A DNA stretch of 35,607 nt from Betaproteobacteria bacterium (GCA_028870715.1 JAGWOZ010000010.1:1-35607); one strand, 5' to 3'; shown: positions 7,919 to 16,743, counted from the first letter of the stretch. Numbers and translations: made by a program. The notes: generated by a model from the letters alone, not told the origin.

Positions 7919-8958
7919 TGGTGCCGGCCGCGCACGGGGTTGGCCGATCACGCGCCGGTCCGCGCATCGGCCTGGCACTGGGCAGTGGCTCGGCCCGGGG
8001 CTTGGCCCATCTCGGCGTGATCAGGGCCATCGCCGACGCCGGGCTGCACATTGACTGCATCGCGGGCACCAGCATGGGGGCGCTCATTGGAGCGATTGCC
8101 TGCGCTGGCAAACTCGACATGCTGGAGGCCACGTTTGCACAGTTCGACCGGAAAAGAACCCTGTCGTTTTTCGACGTGGTGCTGCCGCGATCGGGTTTGA
8201 TTGATGGCGCCAAGGTCAGTGAACTGGTGCGTGCACATGTTCATGCCGACGTCATCGAGGCATTGCCCATCGCGTTCGCGGCCGTGGCGACCGATATTGC
8301 CAGCGGCGAGGAAGTGGTGATTCGCTCCGGCGACGTGATCGAGGCGGTGCGCGCCAGCATTTCCGTCCCGGGCATCTTCACCCCGCTGCGCACCGACGGG
8401 CGCATCCTGGTCGACGGCGGGCTGACCAATCCGGTGCCGGTCAGCGTGGTGCGAACCATGGGCGCCGACGTGGTGATTGCCGTCGACCTGAACGACCAGA
8501 TCGTGGCCGGAAAGAACTTCAAACCCCTTCGACGCGACGCGCCGGGGGGCCAGGGCATGGGCGACGCAGCGATGGCGCGATTGGTCCGCAATTACCGGCA
8601 GACGATGGCTGATCTGAAGGCACGGTTGCTCGCCCGCGATGCTCCGGCGGCGGCGCAGTTTTCGCGCTGGGCAGTCAAGGAGGATCCATTGCCGAACATC
8701 TTTGACGTGTTGTTGGCGTCAATCAATGTGATGGAGACACGGATCACCAAAACGCGCCTGGCGCTTGACCCGCCGGATGTGCTGATCCAGCCCCCGCTCG
8801 GGCATATCCGGTTTCTCGAGTTTGGGCGCGCCGAAGAGATCATTGCCATTGGCTACCAGAGCGCGGCGGACGCGCTGTCGCAATGGCTTGCGCAGCAGGG
8901 CGCCGCCCCCAGCGTTGACTCCCCTGCCCCTGCTGTGGCGGATGCCCTGAGCCGGTGA
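7918..8958 (+). CDS. Patatin-like phospholipase (RssA/NTE-type)
   Basis: This is a serine lipid acyl hydrolase of the patatin family, 346 residues. The oxyanion-hole glycine motif is GSGSARG (about residues 22-28). The nucleophile is Ser52 in GTSMG and the catalytic Asp is Asp166 in VDGG, so the Ser-Asp dyad is complete. No signal peptide or membrane span is seen, so it is probably cytoplasmic or peripherally bound. The start codon overlaps the formate dehydrogenase stop (TGATG), which implies translational coupling. An in-frame ATG at 7849 would overlap the dehydrogenase gene by 70 bases and is less likely. No known role links a patatin to formate oxidation; its substrate is unknown. Confidence 0.9.
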   Translation: MVPAAHGVGRSRAGPRIGLALGSGSARGLAHLGVIRAIADAGLHIDCIAGTSMGALIGAIACAGKLDMLEATFAQFDRKRTLSFFDVVLPRSGLIDGAKVSELVRAHVHADVIEALPIAFAAVATDIASGEEVVIRSGDVIEAVRASISVPGIFTPLRTDGRILVDGGLTNPVPVSVVRTMGADVVIAVDLNDQIVAGKNFKPLRRDAPGGQGMGDAAMARLVRNYRQTMADLKARLLARDAPAAAQFSRWAVKEDPLPNIFDVLLASINVMETRITKTRLALDPPDVLIQPPLGHIRFLEFGRAEEIIAIGYQSAADALSQWLAQQGAAPSVDSPAPAVADALSR

Positions 8959-9182
8959 GTGCGGGCATACGCCAACGCGGCTCAGCGCGGTGACCCGGTG
9001 CGCGGCAAGCCCGTCCCTGAGTGTCGGCAAGCGCGAAAGGCGGGGACACGCCCGCATCGCTTGGGGGGTGCCCGGTGTGGTCATGCCCTCAGCAGCACGG
9101 ACACGCCGAAGCGCCGTCCCGCCCACGCAAGCGGCGGCCGCGGGCCAAGGGCTGCGCGGTCAATGATCTGGGGGCGAAACCG

Positions 9183-9206
9183 CGTTATGATTTGCCGAGC
9201 ATATCG
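9183..9206 (+). promoter_or_regulatory. ModE-like operator before the modE-like gene
   Basis: CGTTATG, ten bases, then CATATCG form an inverted repeat matching at 6 of 7 positions. It resembles the ModE box (CGTTATA-type half-sites ten bases apart, as I recall it). It ends 41 bases before the start codon of the ModE-like regulator, and its left half overlaps a possible -10 box (TATGAT, 9186-9191). This arrangement would suit autorepression. Confidence 0.55.
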
Positions 9207-9247
9207 TGATGATGCTGGACATTGCATAACCAGGCAAAACGCGATCC

Positions 9248-9763
9248 ATGAGCGTCCCCAACGACACCACTCCCCGTCCGAAAGTCCGCCTCGAAATCAA
9301 ACAGGGCACGGCGATCGGGCCAGGCAAGGCCCGGTTGCTCGAGGCCATGGCGCGCACCGGCTCGATTTCAGCTGCTGCCCGGGAGCTCGACATGAGCTAC
9401 CGGCGTGCCTGGCTGCTTGCCAGCAGCCTGAACCAGGCATTCAAGTCGCCGCTGATCGAAGCCAGCAAAGGGGGGAGCGGCGGTGGTGGCGCGCTGCTGA
9501 CTCCGCTCGGATATGAAGTCCTCCGGCGCTACCGGCGCATGGAATACAGGGCGCTGCGCGCCATCGAGTCTGACATGCGAGCCTTCAATGCCCTGCTGCG
9601 TGCGGGTGATGATGACCCGTCCGCGCTCGATGTCGCCGCTGATGTGGCCGACGCCCCCGGCGGTGATGGCCTTGCGCGAGATATGGACCAGCCGCTTGGC
9701 GCCGAAACAGTCAGCGCGAAGCGCAGCCGGCTGCGAAAGGCCGCTGCGCCTCCCAAGGGTTGA
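9248..9763 (+). CDS. ModE-type DNA-binding regulator without the molybdate-binding domains
   Basis: This is a transcriptional regulator of 171 residues. Residues about 15-120 match the N-terminal winged helix-turn-helix of ModE: GSISAAARELDMSYRRAW, then the glycine-rich wing GGSGGGGALLTPLGYEVL. ModE of E. coli is about 262 residues because two molybdate-binding TOBE/Mop domains follow. Here only about 50 residues follow, rich in Asp, Ala and Pro, so the metal sensor is missing. It lies between the formate dehydrogenase block and a molybdate/tungstate-type importer, and similar inverted repeats precede both itself and the importer. It probably controls the importer, but how it would sense metal is open: a partner protein, or simple constitutive repression. 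Confidence 0.88.
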   Translation: MSVPNDTTPRPKVRLEIKQGTAIGPGKARLLEAMARTGSISAAARELDMSYRRAWLLASSLNQAFKSPLIEASKGGSGGGGALLTPLGYEVLRRYRRMEYRALRAIESDMRAFNALLRAGDDDPSALDVAADVADAPGGDGLARDMDQPLGAETVSAKRSRLRKAAAPPKG

Positions 9764-10212
9764 CCCGTTCGCGCAACAGCGCATTGCCGTGAGCGCCCCG
9801 CTTGCCGCTTGGCCCCATCGGCCGCTCGAGGCACGAATGTCGCGCGGCTTCAATGGCGCGCCAAGGCTCGACCGGCTCCGGCACGAGCAGCGCCACAGCA
9901 GCCGCACGACGACGGCAACCGAAGCGGGCTGCGCCTGCAGTCTGGCAAGCGGCGATCCGATCCGGATGCGTCGCGGCCAGCGCCTCGGAGCATGAATGCT
10001 CTGCAATCGAACACTCCAACGGGATATAACGGTTCGAGGCAAACGTATGCACGTGCGCAAACCTTGGCCACAATGCCCTTGGCAAGATGGTCGATCGACC
10101 AGCAGGATGTTTCTTCCGTTATAGTTCGTGAAATATAACCCTTGATCGGCGGGCATGTTCGCTGTGGCTGGATGTGCATGCCCGCTGGCCTTTCCAACCC
10201 ATGGAGTGTCCG
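9764..10212. other. Non-coding stretch between the modE-like gene and the importer
   Basis: This 449-base stretch has no convincing gene; the open frames that cross it on either strand have no recognisable domain. Its right part holds regulatory DNA. TATAACG at 10025-10031 is one half-site of a ModE-like box whose left partner (CGAACAC, 10008-10014) is poor, and a full site lies at 10117-10140. The left part (9764-10000) is GC-rich and I see nothing definite in it. Confidence 0.5.
10117..10140 (+). promoter_or_regulatory. ModE-like operator before the importer operon
   Basis: CGTTATA, ten bases, then TATAACC form an inverted repeat with 6 of 7 matching positions. The architecture and spacing equal those of the site before the ModE-like gene. 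It sits 72 bases before the start codon of the binding-protein gene, and the right half (TATAAC) could double as a -10 box. The site is clear in the sequence; binding by the neighbouring regulator is an inference. Confidence 0.6.
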
Positions 10213-11145
10213 ATGCAACGATTCACGAAGGGATCCCGCTTGCTGGCCGCCATCGCCCTTGCAAGCGCCTGTGCGGTGCCCGCAGCGCAAGCGGCGAAGC
10301 CCGTGCTTTCGGTGGCTTATGCAGGTTCGATGGGCGCATTGATGGACAAGGGTTTGGGCCCGGCCATCGCACGGCAGACCGGTGTGCAGTACCAGGGTGA
10401 GGGCGCTGGCGCCTTTGGACTCGCACACTTGATTGCGGCCAAACAGTTGAACCCTGACGTGTTCGTGTCGGTGACCCCGGGGCCGATCAGGGTGCTGCAA
10501 AAGGCGGGGTTGATCGGGGCGGCGGTACCGGTGGCGAGCACCCAGATGGTCATCGCTTACAGCCCCAAGAGCCGCTTTGCCAAGGACTTCATGGCCGCCT
10601 CGGCTGGCAAGGCAAAGTGGTATGAGGTCTTGGAGCAACCGGGATTGAAATTCGGTCGCACCGATCCCACCGTGGACCCCCAAGGCCGAAACATCGTGTT
10701 GACCATGCTGCTGGCCGAGCACTACTACAAGACGCCGGGATTGGCCGACAAGATTCTGGGTGGCGTGTTCAACACGAGACAGATCTTTACCGAGCCTTCG
10801 CTCCTGTCGCGCCTCGAATCGGGTCAACTTGACGCCACGTCCGGGTACCGCAGTGCTGTCATCTCGCATGGCTTGCCCTATGTGAGCCTTCCGGCCCAGA
10901 TCAATCTGAGTGATCCGGCCATGATCGACACCTGGTACAGCAAGGTGCATTTCAGCATTGCGCTGCCCAATGGCAACAGCGAGAACGTGTCTGCGCAGCC
11001 GATGGTGTTCTATGCCGCCGTGCTCAAAAACGCCCCCAACCCCGAGGCGGGCGAGGCCTTCGTCAAGCTCATGACCAGTGCACAGGGGCAGAGGATGTTT
11101 AAGGCCTACGGGTATGGCGAACCCAAGGGCGGCAATCTTCAGTAA
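10213..11145 (+). CDS. WtpA/ModA-type oxyanion-binding protein (molybdate/tungstate)
   Basis: This is the periplasmic solute-binding protein of an ABC importer, 310 residues with an N-terminal signal peptide (LLAAIALASACAVPAAQA). The mature part resembles archaeal-type WtpA/ModA: AYAGSMGALMDKGL at the start of domain 1, FGRTDPTVDPQGRN (Asp151) and LESGQLDATSGYRSAV near residue 205. WtpA-type proteins bind molybdate or tungstate with extra carboxylate ligands. Asp151 fits one of them, but the position I would align with the Glu ligand appears to be Gly211. The ATG at 10213 was chosen because TGGAG lies six bases before it; ATG 10201 is an alternative. Context (ModE-type regulator, molybdoenzyme) supports molybdate or tungstate, though a related oxyanion cannot be excluded. 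Confidence 0.85.
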   Translation: MQRFTKGSRLLAAIALASACAVPAAQAAKPVLSVAYAGSMGALMDKGLGPAIARQTGVQYQGEGAGAFGLAHLIAAKQLNPDVFVSVTPGPIRVLQKAGLIGAAVPVASTQMVIAYSPKSRFAKDFMAASAGKAKWYEVLEQPGLKFGRTDPTVDPQGRNIVLTMLLAEHYYKTPGLADKILGGVFNTRQIFTEPSLLSRLESGQLDATSGYRSAVISHGLPYVSLPAQINLSDPAMIDTWYSKVHFSIALPNGNSENVSAQPMVFYAAVLKNAPNPEAGEAFVKLMTSAQGQRMFKAYGYGEPKGGNLQ

Positions 11146-11204
11146 ATCCATGGGGTGGGTGACAATGGCGCCGCTGTCCTGTTTTCGCCGCCCGACCTGC
11201 TCCC

Positions 11205-12038
11205 ATGTCCATCCTTCCCCTGGATTCCGCCGCCGCTGCTGATTTCGGTGGCTATCACCCGAACGCGGGCGAGGCGCGGCGCGCCTGGCTGGTGGCTGCA
11301 CTCGGCCTGGCTGGGCTCGCCTTTCTTGCGGCTCCATTTTTCGGGTTGTTCATCAGCACGCCCTGGAGCCAGTTACAACTGCAGCACGGTGATCTCACGT
11401 CCTTGAGGGTGTCGGTGATTTACACCCTCGTGGCCGTGACGCTTGTCGTGATCTTCGGCACGCCTGTGGCGTGGTGGCTGGCGAGGTATGAGTTTCGGGG
11501 CAAATGGGCGCTGGAACTTCTCGTGCTGCTGCCGCTGCTGACGCCGCCGCTGGCCATGGGTCTTCTCCTGTCCATGAGTTACGGGCCCTACAGCTGGGCG
11601 GGGCAACCGCTCGCCCAGCTCGGGCTCAGTCTCACCAACACGACGACTGCATTCGTGCTTGCGCAAATCTACGGCAGCGCACCTTACTTCATCGTGGCCG
11701 CGCGCTCCGCCTTCGAAGGCGTGCCGCGCGAGCTCGAACAGATGTCGCTCACGCTTGGGCAGTCGCCCTGGCGCACGTTCTGGCGCATTACCGTGCCACT
11801 TGCCAAGCTCGGGCTCGGCGCCGGGGTGGCGCTGGCCTGGGTGCGGGCGCTCGGTGAGTTCGGCATCGTGCTGATCGTCGCGTACTACCCCCAGGGCATT
11901 CCAGTCAAGCTCTGGGTCAATCTGCAGGACACGGGGCTTTCGGCGGTTTATCCCCTGCTATGGTTGTTTTTCGTGATTGGCCTGCCTTTGCCGTTGTTGA
12001 TGGGTGCGCTATCGCGGCGCAATTCCATGCGGCATTAA
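11205..12038 (+). CDS. Molybdate/tungstate ABC transporter permease (WtpB/ModB type)
   Basis: This is the inner-membrane channel subunit of the importer, 277 residues with about six membrane spans. The BPD_transp_1 signature with the EAA-like coupling loop is seen at about residues 170-190 (ELEQMSLTLGQSPWRTFWRI), followed by VALAWVRALGEFGIVLIVA. The hydrophilic N-terminus (about 25 residues) precedes the first span (LVAALGLAGLAFLAAPFF). The gene begins 59 bases after the binding-protein gene and ends 7 bases before the ATPase gene, so the three form one operon. The start has no strong ribosome-binding site. Confidence 0.88.
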   Translation: MSILPLDSAAAADFGGYHPNAGEARRAWLVAALGLAGLAFLAAPFFGLFISTPWSQLQLQHGDLTSLRVSVIYTLVAVTLVVIFGTPVAWWLARYEFRGKWALELLVLLPLLTPPLAMGLLLSMSYGPYSWAGQPLAQLGLSLTNTTTAFVLAQIYGSAPYFIVAARSAFEGVPRELEQMSLTLGQSPWRTFWRITVPLAKLGLGAGVALAWVRALGEFGIVLIVAYYPQGIPVKLWVNLQDTGLSAVYPLLWLFFVIGLPLPLLMGALSRRNSMRH

Positions 12039-12045
12039 ATGCTCC

Positions 12046-13125
12046 ATGCGCGTTGATCTTTCCATCAGACATCCCGTCGTACTCTCCGCGCAATTCGAGG
12101 TGCGTGGTTTCACCGTGTTGCTGGGGGCGAGCGGAGAGGGCAAGAGCACGCTGATCAAGGCGCTGGCCGGTCTGGTGCCGAGTACAGGCGAGCCCTTCAA
12201 TGGGCTGCCCCCGCAGCGCCGTCCCATTGGCTATCTGCCCCAGGGCTATGCGCTGTTTCCGCACCTCAAGGCATGGGAAAACGTCGCCTATGCGCTCGGT
12301 GGGACGCTCAAGGAGCATCGCCGCGTCGCACTTGACCTTCTCGGCGCCATGAATCTTGCGCATCATGCGGAGAAGCGCCCGGCGCAACTCAGCGGCGGAC
12401 AGCAGCAGCGCGTGGCGTTGGCCCGGGCACTGGCCCGCAAGCCCCACATCCTGCTTCTCGACGAACCTACATCTGCGCTGGACGCGAGTACGCGAGACGA
12501 GGTCATGGCCGAGCTCATCTCGCGCATGCATCAGCTCTCGGTTCCGGTGTTGGCCGCAACCCATGATGCAAGCCTGGCCGCGATGGCCGATTGGATGGCG
12601 TTGATGGCGGGGCATCAAGTGGTGCAGCAGGGTGTTCCGCGGGAGGTGTTCGCCCATCCGGCCAGCATCCAGGCCGCCGCACTTTTGGGTTTTCGCAACC
12701 GTTTCGTGGGCACCGTGCTGCGGCAGGAGGAGCACGGCGGCTACACCCTTTTGCGATGGGATGCAGCAGGTTGCACGCTGCGTGTGCCGCTGCTTCGGCA
12801 GGCCGTCCCAGGCTGCCTCGTCGATTGGGTGGTGGCCGCAGATGATGTGCGCCTGCCGCCCCTCAAGCTCCAGGAGCAGCGCGCAAGCGAAAACCCGGTG
12901 CACGGTCGCATCGAGCATCTGGTGGTGCAGGGCGCCAATACCACTGCGGCTTTGCGCTGCGGCGATGTGCTGTTATGGCTCACCGCGCCTTATCGTCTGG
13001 CCGACCACCATCACCTCGCTCTCGGGGACCCATTGAGCGTGGATTTGCGCACGTCGCATATCCGCGGCTGGCTGCGTGAACCGGTCCCTCCAGGGGCGCA
13101 CGCAGCGCAACGCGGTGCGCCCTAG
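12046..13125 (+). CDS. Molybdate/tungstate ABC transporter ATPase (WtpC/ModC type)
   Basis: This is the cytoplasmic ATPase that drives the importer, 359 residues. It shows Walker [10 protein letters not shown] (residues 27-35), the signature [15 protein letters not shown] (about residue 115), and Walker B with [12 protein letters not shown] (about residue 137). A C-terminal extension from about residue 280 looks like a TOBE (Mop-like) domain, as in ModC, which can bind oxyanion and regulate transport. I chose ATG 12046, seven bases after the permease stop, over an in-frame start at 12004 that overlaps the permease. The stop codon shares the bases CTAG with the stop of convergent bioF, leaving no room for a conventional terminator between the two genes. 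Confidence 0.9.
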   Translation: MRVDLSIRHPVVLSAQFEVRGFTVLLGASGEGKSTLIKALAGLVPSTGEPFNGLPPQRRPIGYLPQGYALFPHLKAWENVAYALGGTLKEHRRVALDLLGAMNLAHHAEKRPAQLSGGQQQRVALARALARKPHILLLDEPTSALDASTRDEVMAELISRMHQLSVPVLAATHDASLAAMADWMALMAGHQVVQQGVPREVFAHPASIQAAALLGFRNRFVGTVLRQEEHGGYTLLRWDAAGCTLRVPLLRQAVPGCLVDWVVAADDVRLPPLKLQEQRASENPVHGRIEHLVVQGANTTAALRCGDVLLWLTAPYRLADHHHLALGDPLSVDLRTSHIRGWLREPVPPGAHAAQRGAP

Positions 13126-14294
13126 CGTGGAGCTCGGGGGGCCAGTGACGCCAGCGCCTTGATGAGCTGGTCGACGTCGCCCGGCGTATGGGCCGCTGAA
13201 AGGCTCAGGCGCAGACGGGCCGTTCCCTCGGGCACGGTGGGAGGGCGGATCGCGGGCGCCCAAAACCCCTTTTCCCACAAGCCGGACATCGCTGCGAGCG
13301 CGGACGCGTTGTCGCCAATGATGATGGGCTGAATCGGCGTGTTGGAGGCGGTGAGCTGCCAGCCTGAGGGAAGCGCCGCGGCGCAACCGGCGCGCAAGCG
13401 TCGGGTCAGGTCCTGCAGCGTTTGCCGCCGCCACTCTTCTGCGGCGATCAACTTGAGACTGACGCGCAAGGTTTCGGCAACGAGGGCGGGCGCCGCGGTC
13501 GCGAAGATGTAGCTGCGCGCACGTTGCATGATCCATTCCACCAGGTGATCCTCGCCGGCGACAAAGGCGCCAGCCACGCCGGCGGCCTTGCCGAGTGTTG
13601 CCATGACGATCAGGCGCGGGCTGCGCAGTCCGAACATCGCCGCCGTACCGCGGCCTCCTTCGCCGAGCACGCCAAACCCGTGCGCGTCGTCGATCAGGAG
13701 TAGTGCATCAAACCGGTTGGCCAATTCAAGCAGCGCGGGCAGCGGCGCAATATCGCCGTCCATGCTGAACACGGCGTCAGTCGCTATGAGCTTGCGCCGC
13801 GCCGAGCTTGCTGCCAGCAGTCTGCCGAGCGCGTCCACATCCGCGTGTGGGTACACCTGCACGTCGGCGCGTGACAGCCGCGCACCGTCGATCAGGCAGG
13901 CATGGTTGAGGGCGTCTGAAAACACCGCGTCACCGCGTCCGACGAGCGCCGGCACAATGCCCACATTGGCTGCGAAACCGGCATAGAAATACAGTGCCCG
14001 CGGCAAACCCACAAAGGCGGCAAGTTCGGCCTCCAGCGCCTCATGCGCACTGCTGTGGCCACACACGAGCGGAGACGCGGTCGCGCCCACGCCAAAGCGT
14101 GCGGCCGCTTCGCATGCCGCTTCAATCAAGGCCGGGTGTTGGGCGAGCCCCAGGTAGTCGTTGCTGCAAAACGCCAGCATTTCGCGACCGTCAACCGTCA
14201 GCCGCGCACCGTCGTAGCGCTGCACGACCCGGCGCCGTCGACGCAGGTGCGCGGCGTCGAGCGCGTCCAGATCGGCTGTGAAGTCAGGAGTCAT
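13122..14294 (-). CDS. bioF: 8-amino-7-oxononanoate synthase
   Basis: This PLP enzyme condenses pimeloyl thioester with alanine, the first ring-building step of biotin synthesis. It has 390 residues, the usual length. Visible features are [23 protein letters not shown], the Asp-Ala-His motif [16 protein letters not shown] (PLP ring contact) and the Schiff-base Lys236 in ATLGKAAGV. It is the last of three biotin genes on this strand and lies 110 bases after bioD. That gap contains a pair of inverted octamers (AACATCCG at 14297 and CGGATGTT at 14352) and no clear ribosome-binding site. Its stop overlaps that of the importer ATPase gene. Confidence 0.95.
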   Translation of the reverse strand: MTPDFTADLDALDAAHLRRRRRVVQRYDGARLTVDGREMLAFCSNDYLGLAQHPALIEAACEAAARFGVGATASPLVCGHSSAHEALEAELAAFVGLPRALYFYAGFAANVGIVPALVGRGDAVFSDALNHACLIDGARLSRADVQVYPHADVDALGRLLAASSARRKLIATDAVFSMDGDIAPLPALLELANRFDALLLIDDAHGFGVLGEGGRGTAAMFGLRSPRLIVMATLGKAAGVAGAFVAGEDHLVEWIMQRARSYIFATAAPALVAETLRVSLKLIAAEEWRRQTLQDLTRRLRAGCAAALPSGWQLTASNTPIQPIIIGDNASALAAMSGLWEKGFWAPAIRPPTVPEGTARLRLSLSAAHTPGDVDQLIKALASLAPRAPR

Positions 14295-14404
14295 GAAACA
14301 TCCGAAAGGGTAAGATCTTCAGGGATGAACCGGGCAAGCGGCCGGCATCGCCGGATGTTCCGCAGTCGCGCGCTTTGGCGCCGTGTTCAGGGATTGCGTG
14401 TCGA

Positions 14405-15076
14405 TCACGTCGGCAATTGGAGGAAAACCGCCGCTCGCGCGCTGTCGGGTGGGGCCATGTGCGGAATGGCGCCCAGGCAAGGCGCGCGCAGGCGGGCGCG
14501 CAGTGTGGCGATGTTGTCCTCGGCGCGCAGCATGTCGGCGTCGATGCGATTGGCGATCCACCCCGCGAACGGAAGGCCACGGGCAGAGATCGCCTCTTGG
14601 GTAAGCAGTGCGTGGCTCAAGCAGCCGAGCTTGATGCCAACCACCAGAACAACCGGCAGACGAAGTTCGTGCGCGAGATCGCCCCCGTCTTCGATGCTCG
14701 ACAGCGGCACCAGAAATCCTCCAACCCCTTCGACCACCACTGCGTCGGCGCTTCGGCGCAAGTCGGCAACGCAGTGGGCAATGTGCGCCAGATCGATCCG
14801 CACCCCTGCGGCTTGCGCCGCCAGATGCGGGGATACTGCCTCGGCGAGGTGGTAAGGGTTGTCGAGCGCGGCTGGCACTTGCACCGTGCTTGCTGCGCGA
14901 AGGCGCACCACATCGTCGTTGACGCCTCCCGGTGGGTGTCCGGCAGCCACCGGTTTGGTGCCCACGGCGCGTGGGAACTTGGCGCGCAACGCATGCAGCA
15001 GCGCGCATGCGGCGAGGGTCTTGCCGATTTCGGTATCCGTGCCGGTGACAAACCAGGCGGGGGCCAAGGCGTCCAT
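14405..15076 (-). CDS. bioD: Dethiobiotin synthetase
   Basis: This enzyme closes the ureido ring of biotin: ATP-dependent carboxylation of 7,8-diaminopelargonate to dethiobiotin. It has 223 residues. The P-loop is GTDTEIGKT near the N-terminus, and VVEGVGGFLVPL is the family's central motif. The start ATG overlaps the bioA stop by one base (TGATG), a sign of translational coupling. A TTG one codon upstream is possible but less likely. Confidence 0.95.
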   Translation of the reverse strand: MDALAPAWFVTGTDTEIGKTLAACALLHALRAKFPRAVGTKPVAAGHPPGGVNDDVVRLRAASTVQVPAALDNPYHLAEAVSPHLAAQAAGVRIDLAHIAHCVADLRRSADAVVVEGVGGFLVPLSSIEDGGDLAHELRLPVVLVVGIKLGCLSHALLTQEAISARGLPFAGWIANRIDADMLRAEDNIATLRARLRAPCLGAIPHMAPPDSARAAVFLQLPT

Positions 15077-16446
15077 CAAGGTAGGGGCGGGCTCGGGGTT
15101 TGCGGATGCGTAGCGGTCGTGAGGACGGCGGCGAGTGCGGCGAGCGCCGCGTCGCGCAGGTGCGTGGCGGCATCGTCATCAATGACGTACGGCGGCATGA
15201 AATAGATGGTGTTGCCGATAGGCCGCAGTAGCGCGCCACGCTTCAAGGCGGCTGCGGCGTAGTGTCTTGCGAAATCGGCAGGCGCGCCGTCGACGTCCCA
15301 GGCCCAGATCATGCCTAGCCGGCGGGCATGGATCAGGCGTGGATGCGCGGCAAGCGGGGCAAACACCGCATCAAGGATCGTCGCGCGTTCGCGGTTGGCG
15401 ATCAACTGCGCATCGTTCAGCAACCCCAGCGTGGCAAGCGCGGCACTGCACGCGAGCGGGTTCCCCGTGTAGGAATGTGAATGCAGGAAGCCAAGCGCCA
15501 CGTCATCATCGTAAAACGCGTGGTAGATGCTATCGGTGGTCAACACCACCGATAGCGGCAGATAGCCGCCCGTGAGCCCCTTGCTGAGACAGACGAAATC
15601 GGGCCTCACGCCCGCCTGATCGCATGCGAGAAAGGTGCCGGTACGGCCCATGCCAACGGCGATTTCATCGGCAACCAGATGGACGTCAAAGTGCGTGCAC
15701 AGCTCGCGGGCGCGCGTCAGGTATTCCGGGGCAATCATGACAAAGCCGGAGGCGCATTGCACGAGCGGCTCGACAATGAGTGCAGCGGTCTCGTGTGCGT
15801 GGGCCTCGAGATGGGCCTCCAGCGCGCGCACGCAGTGCGCAACCCATTGCGATTGGTCCATGCCCCTAGGCCGCACGCGCGCATCCGGTACAGGCACGGT
15901 GGCGGACACGCGCAGCAGCGGGCCGTAGTTCGCGCGAAACAGCGGGATGTCGGTCACCGACAGTGCACCGACAGTCTCGCCGTGGTATCCGCCCGCCAGG
16001 CCGATAAAGCGATTTTTCTCGGGCCGGCCAACGTTGCGCCAATAGTGCGCGCTCAATTTGAGCGCGATCTCGGTGGCTGATGAGCCATCGCTGCCATAGT
16101 GCGCGTGTGACAGGCCTGTGCGCGCGGCCAAGGCTTCGGAGAGTTGGACCACAGGCTCATGGGTGAGACCCGCGAGCATCACGTGTTCCACCCGATCCAT
16201 CTGTGCGCGAATGGCCGCCTTGATCGAGGGCTGGTTGTGGCCAAAGAGATTCACCCACCAGGAACTGATCGCGTCGAGGACGCGCCGACCCTTTGCGTCA
16301 GTCAGCCACACGCCTTCGCCGCTGACGATTTCCAGCGGGGGAGCCTGTTCATGACGCTTCATCTGCGTGCAGGGGTGCCATACCGCGCGCACGCTGCGCG
16401 CGGGAATGTCCAAAGCGGCGGGCAAGGGTTTATCCATCAGCTGCAT
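15076..16446 (-). CDS. bioA: Adenosylmethionine--8-amino-7-oxononanoate aminotransferase
   Basis: This class-III PLP aminotransferase converts the BioF product to 7,8-diaminopelargonate using S-adenosylmethionine as amino donor. It has about 456 residues. Recognisable are WHPCTQMK at the N-terminus, ISSWWVNLFGHNQPSI, HYGSDGSSATEIALK, LVADEIAVGMGRTG and the PLP lysine in LSKGLTGGYLPL. It leads the bioA-bioD-bioF set. In-frame starts exist at 16473 (GTG), 16446 and 16437, none with a clear ribosome-binding site. No BirA-type operator (TGTTAACC-like) is visible upstream, so repression by biotin is not supported by the sequence. Confidence 0.95.
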   Translation of the reverse strand: MQLMDKPLPAALDIPARSVRAVWHPCTQMKRHEQAPPLEIVSGEGVWLTDAKGRRVLDAISSWWVNLFGHNQPSIKAAIRAQMDRVEHVMLAGLTHEPVVQLSEALAARTGLSHAHYGSDGSSATEIALKLSAHYWRNVGRPEKNRFIGLAGGYHGETVGALSVTDIPLFRANYGPLLRVSATVPVPDARVRPRGMDQSQWVAHCVRALEAHLEAHAHETAALIVEPLVQCASGFVMIAPEYLTRARELCTHFDVHLVADEIAVGMGRTGTFLACDQAGVRPDFVCLSKGLTGGYLPLSVVLTTDSIYHAFYDDDVALGFLHSHSYTGNPLACSAALATLGLLNDAQLIANRERATILDAVFAPLAAHPRLIHARRLGMIWAWDVDGAPADFARHYAAAALKRGALLRPIGNTIYFMPPYVIDDDAATHLRDAALAALAAVLTTATHPQTPSPPLP

Positions 16447-16743
16447 GATGCAAAGTGGTGATGATAGGAACACTGCAAGGTCTTGTCCGGGAAGACATCG
16501 CGGGCGAGCGGTCGCGGGGTGTGCACCGGCGCCATGCTTTCCGGCGCAACGGCGCGAAAGCAGCGCCCATCATCGTGCCCGGCACCAAGCCTGGAGCAAG
16601 GCGTGCGAGTTCGCACTGCCTGTTGCTGTCGAGCTCGGCTTGCCTGCTCCGATGGCGAGGGCATCGGAAAAGTCGTTTGCAGCCCTGGGTGTGCGGTGCT
16701 TCAATGGAGGCGCCGGCGCCATGCCGGCATTTTTGCCCAAACC
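16447..16743. other. Intergenic region between divergent bioA and the amidohydrolase gene
   Basis: About 300 bases separate the two divergent starts. No gene is supported; the frame that continues upstream of the amidohydrolase start has no recognisable domain. A perfect 12-bp palindrome, GGCGCCGGCGCC, lies about 20 bases before the amidohydrolase start. Promoters must be here, but no convincing -35/-10 pair is seen. Confidence 0.4.

Noticed and set aside
5465-7978. Minus-strand open frame of 837 residues opposite the formate dehydrogenase gene.
   Set aside because: It mirrors the real catalytic subunit gene, shows no domain, and has the His/Arg/Gly-rich make-up of an antisense frame in GC-rich DNA.
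9711-10085. Minus-strand frame with ARFG and a Pro/Ala-rich stretch, thought of as a remnant of a MobA-like nucleotidyltransferase.
   Set aside because: Only a few residues match; the GTP-binding and metal motifs are absent, so the resemblance is not distinguishable from chance.
9850-11337. Long minus-strand open frame of 495 residues opposite the importer genes.
   Set aside because: It lacks any recognisable domain, its composition is that of a GC-rich shadow frame, and the + strand carries well-supported binding-protein and permease genes.
14297-14359. Inverted octamers AACATCCG and CGGATGTT in the gap between bioD and bioF.
   Set aside because: The loop is about 47 bases and the stem only eight, so a functional structure is not convincing.
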